Part shown: piece after piece, positions 52,838-61,806 of the stretch
Layout: each line of letters starts with the position of its first letter
How positions within the stretch are numbered: position 1 is the stretch's first letter
Assembly (NCBI RefSeq): GCF_000263635.1
Contig: NZ_ADEV01000004.1
Location: forward strand, 1-64,000
DNA: 64,000 nt
From: Gardnerella greenwoodii 00703Dmash
GTDB lineage: Bacteria > Actinomycetota > Actinomycetes > Actinomycetales > Bifidobacteriaceae
Direction: 5' to 3'
Translations under genes and position numbers: made by a program
Notes under the pieces: model-generated
Databases searched by the model: none
Seen by the model: only the letters and a program-made list of their open reading frames with translations
Told to the model about the DNA's origin: nothing

Positions 52838-52985
52838 TTTTGGCTCCTTACGTACACGCATTTTTACGCTTAAAATATGGCTTTTATGGTAAAAGTTTAC
52901 ACAGACAATATACTCGGTTGCGGTTAAGTGGTACGCTCTTGTGTGATGAACTGATTGTTACGGTAATTTTTTAAGAGGGGGTCAG

Positions 52986-53366
52986 ATGGGCCGCGGACGA
53001 CAGAAGGCAAAGCAACAGAAAATTGCCCGTAAGCTCAAATACCTGACGACCGATACGGATTATGACGAGCTTGCTAAGGAGCTTAACTCCAGCGAACCCG
53101 GACAAGGATCCTTCGATCCATTTGCGTCGAGCGAAACTTACGAGGAAAACTCGTATCTTCCAGATCAGGAAGCAACTGTTCAAGAAGATGATTCTAATGA
53201 GTCTTCCAACGATGACGATTTAGACGAATATGCAAAGTGGGCGGCAGAAGCTGCAGCTAAGGCTGTAAATAATGAAAATTCTGCTACAAATTCTGGCACG
53301 CACACTCCTGTGCACCATCACATTCCTATGCCAGTGCCGAGTTTCATGCATAAGCACGATAAATAA
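52986..53366 (+). CDS. DUF3073 family protein
   Basis: Small actinobacterial protein of unknown function. The conserved N-terminus MGRGRQKAKQQKIARKLKY is basic and is followed by a Thr/Asp-rich segment (YDELAKEL). The remainder is acidic and low in complexity, ending in a His/Pro-rich tail. AAGAGGGGGTCAG precedes the ATG. It is monocistronic between trpS and a terminator. Confidence 0.85.
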   Translation: MGRGRQKAKQQKIARKLKYLTTDTDYDELAKELNSSEPGQGSFDPFASSETYEENSYLPDQEATVQEDDSNESSNDDDLDEYAKWAAEAAAKAVNNENSATNSGTHTPVHHHIPMPVPSFMHKHDK

Positions 53367-53414
53367 ATTTTAAAATTACTAATAATTAGGTTGCTAATAA
53401 TTATTTTTTAACTA

Positions 53415-53453
53415 AATATCCTGGGTCTAAAAAATGAAGGCCCAGGATATTTG
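53415..53453. terminator. Terminator after the DUF3073 gene, convergent
   Basis: Perfect 12 bp arms AAATATCCTGGG and CCCAGGATATTT with a 15-base loop. Confidence 0.75.
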
Positions 53454-53476
53454 TAAATAAGCACTATAAATAGGCT

Positions 53477-53938
53477 TTATAAATTTATATTAAGCGGCAA
53501 AATATTACTTAAATCATCACGCTCGCCGATTGCGCTTATGTTTCCGCACTGTTTTTCTTGCTGCCAACTTGTAATACCGCACGAAATTCTTAACCAAACT
53601 TGCGGATCGAGCTCAATAACATCCGGCGGAGTAAGATTATGCGGGTCAGAAGCTGGTCCTTCCAAAATTTTTACCGCACCAAAAGGCGCCACTCTTACTT
53701 CTACTGCACAACCAGGAACTTTGTTTTCAAGAAGATATAAAGAATATCTAACTGCTAAAGCTTCGTCAGTTGGAGAAATATCTAAAATATCGCTACTTAT
53801 TTGCATAGCCTCTTCGCCATTATTAAGCGCTTTATTAGCAGACATACACCATGCTTTCCAAGCACATTGTCCTCTTTTTATATCTCGCTCAAGTATTACT
53901 ACCATATTTTTATTATCTTCTAAACAACATACTTTCAT
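53477..53938 (-). CDS. Sterol-carrier-family-like protein
   Basis: A 153-residue protein whose C-terminal part (RYSLYLLENKVPGCAVEVRV, PFGAVKILEGP, PPDVIELDPQVWLRISCGITSW, and ISAIGERDDLSNILPL) matches what I recall of the short actinobacterial sterol carrier family, a relative of the MDMPI/SCP2 fold. The first 30 residues are less conserved and Cys-rich. Function is unknown; these proteins may bind a hydrophobic ligand. The start is uncertain: no clear ribosome site. Confidence 0.6.
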   Translation of the reverse strand: MKVCCLEDNKNMVVILERDIKRGQCAWKAWCMSANKALNNGEEAMQISSDILDISPTDEALAVRYSLYLLENKVPGCAVEVRVAPFGAVKILEGPASDPHNLTPPDVIELDPQVWLRISCGITSWQQEKQCGNISAIGERDDLSNILPLNINL

Positions 53939-54032
53939 AAATACATTTGTATTAAGAAGTTATATATCAATATTTAAAGGTGTTAGGTTGTGGTACTATT
54001 AGGAACATCGTGTGCATTAACGTACCTTTTGT

Positions 54033-54058
54033 AGTTATCTACAACAGTTATCTACAAC
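54033..54058. repeat. Tandem 13 bp direct repeat upstream of glgP, operator-like
   Basis: AGTTATCTACAAC occurs twice with no spacer. The first copy with its left flank also forms the inverted repeat TTGTAG-TTAT-CTACAA (54029-54044). Each copy contains TTATCTACA, one base from the DnaA box. It lies 85 bases before the glgP ATG. Confidence 0.6.
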
Positions 54059-54142
54059 GTGGTATTGGTTTAACTGCCTAAGCATAAAGTTTAAGGCTGC
54101 ACACTTTTTAGGAAATATAACAAACGGCACAAGGAGTCAAAT

Positions 54143-56626
54143 ATGACTAAACACGTCGCGCCGAAAGCCAAAACTACTGCGACGGCATTTGCCAAAGAAC
54201 TTCAAGAGCACCTCAAGTACACCCAGGGTGTAACGCCAGAGCAGGCCACTACGGCAGATGTGTATGTTGCCGCTGCAACTGCAGTTCGTCGTCACTTGAT
54301 GGACTCTTGGATGCAGACACAGCATGACATGGTTAATGGCAATACAAAAGCTGTAGGCTATTTAAGCGCAGAGTTCTTGATGGGCAAGCAGCTTGAGAAT
54401 GCTTTGTTGAACGCTGGACTTACCGACCAGTTCGAAAAAGCTGTTACGAAGCTTGGCTTCGATCCAAAGGCCGTTATCGATGCTGAGTATGAACCAGGTT
54501 TGGGTAACGGCGGTTTAGGTCGTCTCGCAGCCTGCTTCATTGATTCTCTCGCCTCTATTGGCGTTCCAGCATTCGGCTACGGCATTCAGTATCGTTACGG
54601 TATTTTCAAGCAGCGCTTTGATGAAGAAGGTAAGCAGGTTGAAACACCTGATTACTGGCTTAGCAACGAAGAGCCATGGGGTCACATTGATTACGGTCGT
54701 GATCAGCGCGTCAACTTTGGCGGCGAAGTTGTTGAAGAAAACGGCAAGCGTGTTTGGAAGCCAGCTTGGTCTGTTCGTGCAGTACCAGTTGACTACATGG
54801 TTCCAGGCTACAATTCTGGTCGCGTAAACACTCTTCGCTTGTGGACTGCTAAGTCTTACAACGAATTCGATTTGCTCACCTTTAACAAGTCCGAGTACTT
54901 GGACGCTGTTAAGCCACAGGTTGAAGCAGAAAATATCTCCAAGATTCTTTATCCAGAAGATTCCACTCCACAGGGCAAGGCTTTGCGTCTTGAGCAGCAG
55001 TACTTCTTTGTTGCTGCTTCTATCCATGACGCTATCCGCGTGTTCTATCCAGGTCAGGATAAGCCGGATCTCACCACCTTCCCAAGCAAGATCAACTTCC
55101 AGTTGAACGATACTCACCCAGTTATTGGTATTCCAGAGCTTATGCGCGTTCTTATGGACGAGTACGGCTACGATTGGAACACCGCTTGGGGTATCACCAC
55201 CAAGACCTTCAACTACACTTGCCACACCTTGCTTCCAGAAGCTTTGGAAGTTTGGCCAGCAAAGCTTATTGGCGAACTTTTGCCACGCCACCTTGAGATT
55301 ATTCAGGGCATTAGCGAGCAGTTCCGCAACGAGCTTCGCGGTAAGGGCGTTGCTGAGGATCAGGTTGAGCGTATGCGTATCGCTACCGACGCTGACGAAA
55401 ATGGCGAAGGTGCTGTAGTTCGCATGGCTTACTTGGCTACCTACGGCGGCTCTTACGTTAACGGTGTTGCTGAGCTTCACTCTGAGTTGTTGAAGGATGT
55501 CACTTTGAAGGACTTCTCCAGCGTTTACCCAGATAAGTTCAAGAACGTTACTAACGGCGTAACTCCTCGTCGCTTCGTGCGCTTAAGCAACCCACGCATG
55601 TCTGCTCTTATTACTGAGGGCTTGGGCACCGACGCATGGCAGGGTGATTTGGAGCTTCTTGAAGGTTTGAAGCCATTGGCTGACGACAAGGCATTCGTTA
55701 AGAAGTTTGCTGAAGTTAAGAAGCAGAACAAGCTTGCCTTCGTTGATTTCGCAAAGCAGAAGTATGGCTTCGAAATCAACCCAGACACTATGTTTAACAC
55801 CATTGTTAAGCGTTTGCACGAGTACAAGCGCCAGTCCATGAAGATCCTCCAGGTTATCTCCACATACGCTGGAATTAAGAACGGCACAATCGACGTTGAC
55901 AAGATGCTTCCACGCACCGTGTTCTTCGGCGCTAAGTCTGCTCCAGGCTATGCTATGGCAAAGCTCACCATTCAGCTCATTAACAATGTTGCTCGCGTGG
56001 TGAACAACGACCCAGCATGCAAGGGCAAGCTCGCTGTGTTCTTCCCACCAAACTACAACATCGAGTTGGCAATGAACTTGATTCCTGCCACCGATTTGGA
56101 TGAGCAGATTTCTCAGGCTGGTAAGGAAGCTTCCGGCACTGGTAACATGAAGTTTGCTTTGAACGGTGCTTTGACTGTTGGTACTCTCGATGGTGCAAAC
56201 GTTGAGATTCGCGAGCGCGTTGGCGCTGAGAACTTCTTCCTCTTCGGCATGACCGTTGACGAAGTTGATAAGCTCTACGCTGAAGGCTACGATCACGGCG
56301 GATCCCGTAAGTACTACGAGTCTGATCCTCGCTTGAAGACCGCTGTTGACATGGTTGCTGACGGCACCTTCTCCAATGGCGACAAGAGCGTGTACGAGCC
56401 ACTCGTCAACGATTGGCTTACCCACGATTACTTCATGGCAATGGCTGACTTCAGCTCTTACATGGATATTCAGGCTCAGATTGAGGAAACTTACCGCGAT
56501 CCAATGAAGTGGGCTCGCATGGCAGTTTTGAACGTAGCCAACTCTGGTTACTTCTCTTCTGACCGCTCTATCGAAGATTATCTCGATCGCATTTGGCACA
56601 CTGGTGCTCTTCCAGTTGCCGAGTGA
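54143..56626 (+). CDS. glgP: Glycogen/maltodextrin phosphorylase
   Basis: PLP enzyme that releases glucose-1-phosphate from alpha-1,4-glucans. The PLP-lysine region is EASGTGNMKFALNGALTVGT; GYLSAEFLMGKQLENAL and YEPGLGNGGLGRLAACFIDS are the N-terminal glucan/phosphate motifs. 827 residues is the family length. CAAGGAGTCAAAT precedes the ATG. Codon use is noticeably biased to preferred C-ending codons, suggesting strong expression. In Gardnerella, glycogen from vaginal epithelium is the likely ultimate substrate. Confidence 0.95.
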   Translation: MTKHVAPKAKTTATAFAKELQEHLKYTQGVTPEQATTADVYVAAATAVRRHLMDSWMQTQHDMVNGNTKAVGYLSAEFLMGKQLENALLNAGLTDQFEKAVTKLGFDPKAVIDAEYEPGLGNGGLGRLAACFIDSLASIGVPAFGYGIQYRYGIFKQRFDEEGKQVETPDYWLSNEEPWGHIDYGRDQRVNFGGEVVEENGKRVWKPAWSVRAVPVDYMVPGYNSGRVNTLRLWTAKSYNEFDLLTFNKSEYLDAVKPQVEAENISKILYPEDSTPQGKALRLEQQYFFVAASIHDAIRVFYPGQDKPDLTTFPSKINFQLNDTHPVIGIPELMRVLMDEYGYDWNTAWGITTKTFNYTCHTLLPEALEVWPAKLIGELLPRHLEIIQGISEQFRNELRGKGVAEDQVERMRIATDADENGEGAVVRMAYLATYGGSYVNGVAELHSELLKDVTLKDFSSVYPDKFKNVTNGVTPRRFVRLSNPRMSALITEGLGTDAWQGDLELLEGLKPLADDKAFVKKFAEVKKQNKLAFVDFAKQKYGFEINPDTMFNTIVKRLHEYKRQSMKILQVISTYAGIKNGTIDVDKMLPRTVFFGAKSAPGYAMAKLTIQLINNVARVVNNDPACKGKLAVFFPPNYNIELAMNLIPATDLDEQISQAGKEASGTGNMKFALNGALTVGTLDGANVEIRERVGAENFFLFGMTVDEVDKLYAEGYDHGGSRKYYESDPRLKTAVDMVADGTFSNGDKSVYEPLVNDWLTHDYFMAMADFSSYMDIQAQIEETYRDPMKWARMAVLNVANSGYFSSDRSIEDYLDRIWHTGALPVAE

Positions 56627-56659
56627 GCATAAAAATAGCGTTTTAATCGCTTAATAACA

Positions 56660-56694
56660 AAAGGCGGAGGCTGTTAATCAGCTTCCGCTTTTTG
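56660..56694 (+). terminator. Terminator of glgP
   Basis: Arms AAAGGCGGAGGCTG and CAGCTTCCGCTTTT with a 5-base loop, followed by TTG TTT. Confidence 0.85.
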
Positions 56695-56761
56695 TTTCTA
56701 GTAATTTAAATCGAAATTAATCACAAGTAAGTAAGTAAATAAACAAGTAAATAAACAAAAC

Positions 56762-56799
56762 AATAAAGGCGGCTGCGCGTTAACACAGTCGCCTTTATT
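56762..56799. terminator. Terminator of the small membrane protein gene, bidirectional
   Basis: Arms AATAAAGGCGGCTG and CAGTCGCCTTTATT pair with one weak pair; loop of 10 bases. Confidence 0.75.
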
Positions 56800-56827
56800 T
56801 GAAGTATTTTAACGTAACACTGCTGTT

Positions 56828-57037
56828 TTATTCTTCAACAGCAGGAGCGTCTTTACCTTCAGTCTCTTCTTTTTCTAGCCCCAGATCAATTGGTGAAGAG
56901 CTGTTCTCCCACGGCTCCTCCCAAGGGTCATAATCAGGATTATGCTGCTTGTAAACATACAATGCAGCAATTCCTGCGAGCAGTGCTCCGAAGAGCAGTG
57001 CAAAGAACTTCCAACCGCCAGAGGATCTGTTCTCCAT
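56828..57037 (-). CDS. Small single-pass membrane protein of unknown function
   Basis: Not recognised as a named family. The 69 residues comprise a short polar start (MENRSSGGWK), one membrane helix (about 10-28, FFALLFGALLAGIAALYVY), a Trp/Pro-rich segment (DPWEEPWEN) and a Glu-rich tail. CGAAAGGAGCCATC before the ATG and a terminator after the stop support a real gene. The positive residues before the helix suggest the acidic tail faces outward or depends on length; orientation is uncertain. Confidence 0.75.
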   Translation of the reverse strand: MENRSSGGWKFFALLFGALLAGIAALYVYKQHNPDYDPWEEPWENSSSPIDLGLEKEETEGKDAPAVEE

Positions 57038-57197
57038 GATGGCTCCTTTCGGGTTAAGCTGACCTGCTCGTCCAAGTCAACGATTTACATAGCGTTTTGT
57101 CGCTTACTCACTATCATAGTTGCTTTTCTTCAGAGTTGCATCTTTTTAGGCAATGTTATTGATTAAATTTGTGAAGTAAAACCTATATCATAAAGAT

Positions 57198-57908
57198 ATG
57201 CATAATTTGGATATAAAAAATTTATGGAATAGAATACGTTTTCGCAGCAATACTGTTACTGCAATTCTCATATACGCTTGCATTGTTACTTGGCTAATAG
57301 AAATATTTTTATACTTCGTAACTAAAGAAACCTACATTACTTTTATAGAATATACTGCTTTCGTGCCGGTTACTGCGTTGAATACTCCATGGACTTGGTT
57401 TACGTCAATGTTTGTTCATGCGCCAAACATCACGCATATTTTCTTCAATATGTTGTGCCTTTGGTCACTCGGCGCAGAACTTGAGCGTTATTTTGGCAAA
57501 TGGAAATTCTTTGGACTTTATTTAATATCTGGTCTTGGAGGATGCGTTGCAGATATTATTTGGTGCAGAATAATTAACAATTGGCTGTCCGCCTCTTATG
57601 GTGCTTCGGGCGCAATTATGGGTCTTATTGGCGCGCTTTTAGTAGCTCAGTGGCGATTAGGTGAAAACATGCGAGGAACAATTATTTGGATTGCGATTAC
57701 TCTCGCTATGCCAATTATTATTCCAAATATAGCTTGGCAGGCGCATGTTGGAGGTTTAATTATTGGTACAGCACTTGCAGCATTGTTAGGCGTACAAAAT
57801 CCTCTGCTTAGAAAAGCTTCGTTTAATACGCGTTTCTTAACGTATTTTATTTCGATTTTTATTATTCTTGTTGCGTGCGCAGTATTCTGCCTACAAGGAT
57901 TAGCTTAG
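57198..57908 (+). CDS. Rhomboid-family intramembrane serine protease
   Basis: Membrane protease cutting single-pass proteins within the bilayer. The catalytic Ser is in GASGAIMG and the catalytic His in WQAHVGGLIIG; the HIFFNMLCLWSLGAELER segment holds the conserved His/Asn. Six helices are seen in 236 residues, the standard bacterial core. The ribosome site is weak. In Actinobacteria a rhomboid gene often lies near crgA and the replication origin, consistent with this block. Confidence 0.92.
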   Translation: MHNLDIKNLWNRIRFRSNTVTAILIYACIVTWLIEIFLYFVTKETYITFIEYTAFVPVTALNTPWTWFTSMFVHAPNITHIFFNMLCLWSLGAELERYFGKWKFFGLYLISGLGGCVADIIWCRIINNWLSASYGASGAIMGLIGALLVAQWRLGENMRGTIIWIAITLAMPIIIPNIAWQAHVGGLIIGTALAALLGVQNPLLRKASFNTRFLTYFISIFIILVACAVFCLQGLA

Positions 57909-57926
57909 TTAAATTACACGCATGTA

Positions 57927-58080
57927 GTTTTCCACCATTGTGTACAGAACTGTGGATAACTTGGGTATAAGTTGGGCATAAGATGCTAACAACTACTCAA
58001 GTTATCCACATATTTATTCACAAACGCTAATAACTCGCCCTTTTTTGCGCTTGTGCAAAAGTGTATAAAAGTTATCCACA
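57927..58080. other. DnaA-box cluster, candidate origin or DnaA-titration site
   Basis: Perfect TTATCCACA boxes occur at 57951-57959 (minus), 58002-58010 (plus) and 58072-58080 (plus). TTATTCACA (58014-58022) and, on the minus strand, TTTTGCACA (58052-58060) fit the relaxed consensus TTWTNCACA. TTTTCCACC at 57929-57937 is a near match. The gene-free gap is only 236 bases and AT-rich. dnaA and dnaN are not in the window. Confidence 0.6.
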
Positions 58081-58144
58081 ATTACGAATCTATGTGAATT
58101 AAGCTTAGAAAAGCACAGAAACGTAACTAGAAAAACAATCTACT

Positions 58145-59797
58145 CTACTGTTTTTCTGGCAGTTTATTCCAATTAAAAGGCTGTTCAACCAAGTAGTATG
58201 CGTTATCGTCATCAGGCGCAGGCGCAAACTTCACAGGCTTAGTTTTATATGATGGAATAAATGGATTTAGGAAAGAATCTATAGTTTTAGCAGGCTTAAT
58301 AGGTTCTTCAGTTTTCTTATATAACTTAGGATCTCTACGCAGAATAAACGGTCTATCCATATTCGGCTTATTTTTTCCTACTCCTTGGAAGTATCCGTCT
58401 TTTTCTAATTTGATTAAATCAGCTCCTACAGGAACAAGAAGATAAAAATCAGCCATTCTAAAACTTAAACCGTGATTTATACCAGGATCTTTATTAAGAG
58501 TATCGAGATAGTCATAACCGTAATCACCAGTTTTATAAAGCTTACCGTTCACGCATTTATCACCGGTAATATCGTCAAATTCAGAATTACCACAGAATGT
58601 TTCAAAACCTCCACGATACAGTTCTACAACTCCTGTATCTCCATAAATAAGATGATTCCTCATATAATTTTCTTCGCGAGGAGGGTAATTAACACTGCAC
58701 CCAACAACATTCTGATTAGCATGACACATATGCAATTCATTGTTTAAATTCAGACCTGTATAAGTGCTCACATTATCAGCCTTTCGCATGTTAATATAAT
58801 CTTTTTCATGCGACCCATGTAAATTCAAAATCTTATAATCAGGATCTTGTGGATTAAACGGCTCTAAACGAAAATCGAGACAATCTCCAGAATTTGTGCA
58901 CCATAAACCAACAAAACTATCTAGTTTCATAGCGTCCATCAAAATATGGTTGTCGTAAGTATCTGAAGATTCAGTAAACAAAGATTGTCCTGCGCCAACA
59001 CCGTAATAAAGAGTAATGGAATCACTAGTAGTTTCAGTTCCCAACGCAGGATCCGAATCAACTATTTTATACATATTATTACGAGAAGAAAGTCGTTCTT
59101 TCGTTTTAACATCTTTGAATCCTCGACTCTTCAATAAATCCTCAGCCTTGGCAAAATCCATGCCGTACAAATCAGCTGGAACACCTTTGCCTTCAGTACC
59201 AACTAAAACATGAATAGTACGATCAGCAGATTCATTAATTGAACTTCCAGGCTGAGGCGTAGTTCCAATTACCGTACCCGGATTAATAGCAGTTGCAGTA
59301 TGCACTTTTACTGGTACGTTCATCTTTTTTAATTCGCGCACAGCATCTTCCGGCTTCAATTTAGTAATATCATCCGGAACTCCAGGCCCCAACGATTCAT
59401 ACACTGTTATTCTCGAAGAAGGTGATATTTTTTCGCCTTTTTTAACTCCTTTAATAGAAAAAACTTCACCTTTCTTTTTTGCGGAGAATTTTTTAACTAC
59501 TTTTACAGCAGCTCCTGATGACGATATTTTTTCAATGATTTGTTGAGCATTTCCTCCACTCAAAGAAGAAATAACATTTTTCTGCGAATACGAATAATAG
59601 AAAATTCCAACAGCAACAAGAGCTACGATAACAAAACTAGAAATGCTACAAGCAATTACTTTTTTATTAGGTTTTTTAAAATTATTAGGTTGAACAAATT
59701 GATTTTCTAATTTGTCTTCTTCAACAGGAGTTCCACAGCTATTGCAAAACCTACTATTTTCAGAAAGTTGACTACCACATTCGATACAAAATCGCAT
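58145..59797 (-). CDS. Zinc-ribbon, single-pass membrane protein with PASTA-like repeats
   Basis: A 550-residue protein. Residues 4-22 are a double CxxC zinc ribbon (CIECG ... CNSCG). A Lys-rich linker and one membrane helix (about 47-70) follow. Residues about 80-270 contain three PASTA-like units, with ITVYESLGPG, TIHVLVGTEG and ITLYYGVGAG as the repeating final strands. The last 280 residues are an unrecognised Cys-containing domain. No enzyme motif is seen. PASTA domains elsewhere bind peptidoglycan fragments, and the PASTA kinase end lies 4 kb away, so a cell-wall sensing role is plausible. A terminator was not found. Confidence 0.7.
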   Translation of the reverse strand: MRFCIECGSQLSENSRFCNSCGTPVEEDKLENQFVQPNNFKKPNKKVIACSISSFVIVALVAVGIFYYSYSQKNVISSLSGGNAQQIIEKISSSGAAVKVVKKFSAKKKGEVFSIKGVKKGEKISPSSRITVYESLGPGVPDDITKLKPEDAVRELKKMNVPVKVHTATAINPGTVIGTTPQPGSSINESADRTIHVLVGTEGKGVPADLYGMDFAKAEDLLKSRGFKDVKTKERLSSRNNMYKIVDSDPALGTETTSDSITLYYGVGAGQSLFTESSDTYDNHILMDAMKLDSFVGLWCTNSGDCLDFRLEPFNPQDPDYKILNLHGSHEKDYINMRKADNVSTYTGLNLNNELHMCHANQNVVGCSVNYPPREENYMRNHLIYGDTGVVELYRGGFETFCGNSEFDDITGDKCVNGKLYKTGDYGYDYLDTLNKDPGINHGLSFRMADFYLLVPVGADLIKLEKDGYFQGVGKNKPNMDRPFILRRDPKLYKKTEEPIKPAKTIDSFLNPFIPSYKTKPVKFAPAPDDDNAYYLVEQPFNWNKLPEKQ

Positions 59798-59951
59798 TGT
59801 TCCTTCTTCAACTGTTTAACCATTTAGCGCAAATTAAGTAAAAATCTTCTCAGCTACGCTATTTCTCTAAAATTTATTTTAATTATTATTAATCTGAAGA
59901 ACAAGCGCTTATTCGCTTAAAACTTTACGTTTAGTATGCAAACACATCCAT

Positions 59952-61265
59952 ATGTTACGTAAGAATAAGATTATGCTTTCTGAGTTACATGCACCTTATG
60001 AAATTCCTTGCGCAACGCCTCAAACGCTTGCGTTTATTAAAGAAAATGCGAAATCAAATCCAAATAATGCAGCTCTTAAAGCACCACGTAACGCGGGAAT
60101 TGATGTTCCTTTTGCAGTAAATCAAATCGCAGGCAAACAAATAGCACAACAAAAACTGCCAAAATGGGCGTCCTGCGAAGAGATTATATATCCGGCACAT
60201 ATATCTATGGAGCAATGCTCTTCGCAAGCCACAGCGCAATATAAGGCTAATATTGCACAAAAATTACTTAGTGAGATGAATGAAGAAAACACTTCGAACA
60301 CTCTTGTTGATCTTACAGGTGGATTTGGTGTTGATTGCGCAATAATGGCTGAGGTTTTTGACTCTGCAATATGCATTGAACAACAAAGTGATCTTTCCGC
60401 TATTTCTCAACACAATATGCGAGCGCTCGGTCTTTCTAAAGTTACGTGTTATAACAACAATAGTCTTGAGGCGCTTAATCAGATTTCTAGCGCAACAATG
60501 ATATACATTGACCCTGCACGTCGCAATAATCAAGGTTCTAGAACTTACGCTATTGAAGACTGCACACCAAACGTGCTATCTATTAAGGACCAACTTCTTA
60601 AAAAAGCACAAATTGTTATTATTAAACTTTCTCCAATGCTTGACTGGCATAAAACGGTAAGCGATTTTGGCGGTAACGTTTCGCAAGTGCATATTGTTGC
60701 TCATCATAATGAATGTAAAGAGCTACTAATAGTATTAAGCAAATCTCAGCACACAAAACTGCCAATATATTGCGTAAACGACAATCAGTTAACTGTTATA
60801 GAAGCCGCTTACGATACTTCAAAAAATCAGGTTTCAATACTTTCTGGATTGGATGGTAAAAGTAAGGAAAACAAAACTTTAGACGTACAAAAATGGCGAG
60901 AATGGGCTCGGTACGTTTATGAGCCAAATGCTGCAATTATGAAAGCGGGATGTTTAAAGTTTTTAGAAGAAAAATATGGCATTAAGCAAATAGAACCAAA
61001 TAGTCATATTGGTGTTGCAGAAAAACATTATGCTAATTTTCCGGGAAAAATATGGAAAATTGAGAATATTTGCAGCCTTAACAAGAAGGAAATAAAGAAA
61101 GCGCTTGCAGATATTACACATGCAAATATTGTTACTAGAAACTTTCCAATGTCTGCAGAAACTTTGAAAAAACGCCTTAAAATTCAAGATGGCGGAAATA
61201 TTAGACTTATTGCAACAACTGACAGCAATAAAGATCACGTAATTATTCGCGCAATTGCAGAATAA
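59952..61265 (+). CDS. Class I SAM-dependent methyltransferase with THUMP-like C-terminal domain
   Basis: Methyltransferase, probably acting on RNA. The SAM-binding motif LVDLTGGFGVDCAIMA is near residue 118, the acidic second motif AICIEQQ follows, and IDPARRN is in the position of the catalytic D/N-P-P-x motif. The C-terminal ~130 residues contain SHIGVAEKHYANFPGK and ARNFPMSAETLKKRLKI-like sequence (here VTRNFPMSAETLKKR), the THUMP-like domain. Codons are more AT-rich than those of glgP or the nan genes. Start at 59952 or 59973; neither has a strong ribosome site. Substrate unknown. Confidence 0.78.
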   Translation: MLRKNKIMLSELHAPYEIPCATPQTLAFIKENAKSNPNNAALKAPRNAGIDVPFAVNQIAGKQIAQQKLPKWASCEEIIYPAHISMEQCSSQATAQYKANIAQKLLSEMNEENTSNTLVDLTGGFGVDCAIMAEVFDSAICIEQQSDLSAISQHNMRALGLSKVTCYNNNSLEALNQISSATMIYIDPARRNNQGSRTYAIEDCTPNVLSIKDQLLKKAQIVIIKLSPMLDWHKTVSDFGGNVSQVHIVAHHNECKELLIVLSKSQHTKLPIYCVNDNQLTVIEAAYDTSKNQVSILSGLDGKSKENKTLDVQKWREWARYVYEPNAAIMKAGCLKFLEEKYGIKQIEPNSHIGVAEKHYANFPGKIWKIENICSLNKKEIKKALADITHANIVTRNFPMSAETLKKRLKIQDGGNIRLIATTDSNKDHVIIRAIAE

Positions 61266-61270
61266 AAATA

Positions 61271-61307
61271 ATTAAAGTAGCCGCACAAAACGCGCAGCTA
61301 CTTTAAT
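61271..61307. terminator. Bidirectional terminator between the methyltransferase gene and crgA
   Basis: Perfect 11 bp arms ATTAAAGTAGC and GCTACTTTAAT; loop of 15 bases. Confidence 0.75.
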
Positions 61308-61336
61308 AGAATCGTTTTAAATTAGTCGTAATTGTA

Positions 61337-61729
61337 TTAACGCCACCACATGGTCATTAAGAAACCAACTACAACAAATCCGAAGGCAATAAGTAGATTC
61401 CATGCTCCAATTCCTGGGATTGGCAGCATAGGGTTCAAGTAATACACAACAGCCCACACTAAGCCAATAACCATCAACGCGCAGAACAGTGGCACGAACC
61501 ATGCTGCATTAGCCTTCGCACCTTTAATGCTTTCTTCAACGCGTCGCCTATTTTCTGCTTGACGCTGCATCATCTTCTGAATTTGTGGAGAAAGCGATGC
61601 TTTATCTGCAGTAGCATTCAACACTGCTTCAACTTCATCCATAGGAACGCCATAAGTATTCTCATTTGACGTATCGCTCTTCTTTGCAGCGTCGTCAGCT
61701 GCAGTCGTGTGCAATTTCTCATCAGCCAT
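61337..61729 (-). CDS. crgA: Cell division protein CrgA
   Basis: Small actinobacterial divisome membrane protein that interacts with FtsZ and PBPs in relatives. Two hydrophobic helices lie at about 74-96 and 107-127, separated by the conserved YYLNPMLPIPGIGAWNLL loop; the protein ends in MWWR. The ~70-residue acidic N-terminal extension is longer than in mycobacteria. TTGGAGAGTTACAGTT precedes the ATG. It is divergent from the DUF881 gene, as in other Actinobacteria. Confidence 0.9.
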   Translation of the reverse strand: MADEKLHTTAADDAAKKSDTSNENTYGVPMDEVEAVLNATADKASLSPQIQKMMQRQAENRRRVEESIKGAKANAAWFVPLFCALMVIGLVWAVVYYLNPMLPIPGIGAWNLLIAFGFVVVGFLMTMWWR

Positions 61730-61806
61730 AACTGTAACTCTCCAATCAATCGGCTACACGCTATAATAGTGGTTACACTCGAACGTAGGAAGAATGAGAG
61801 CAAATT

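Noticed and set aside
54515..56599. Long minus-strand open frames opposite glgP.
   Set aside because: They result from the biased codon use of glgP; no start context and no recognisable protein.
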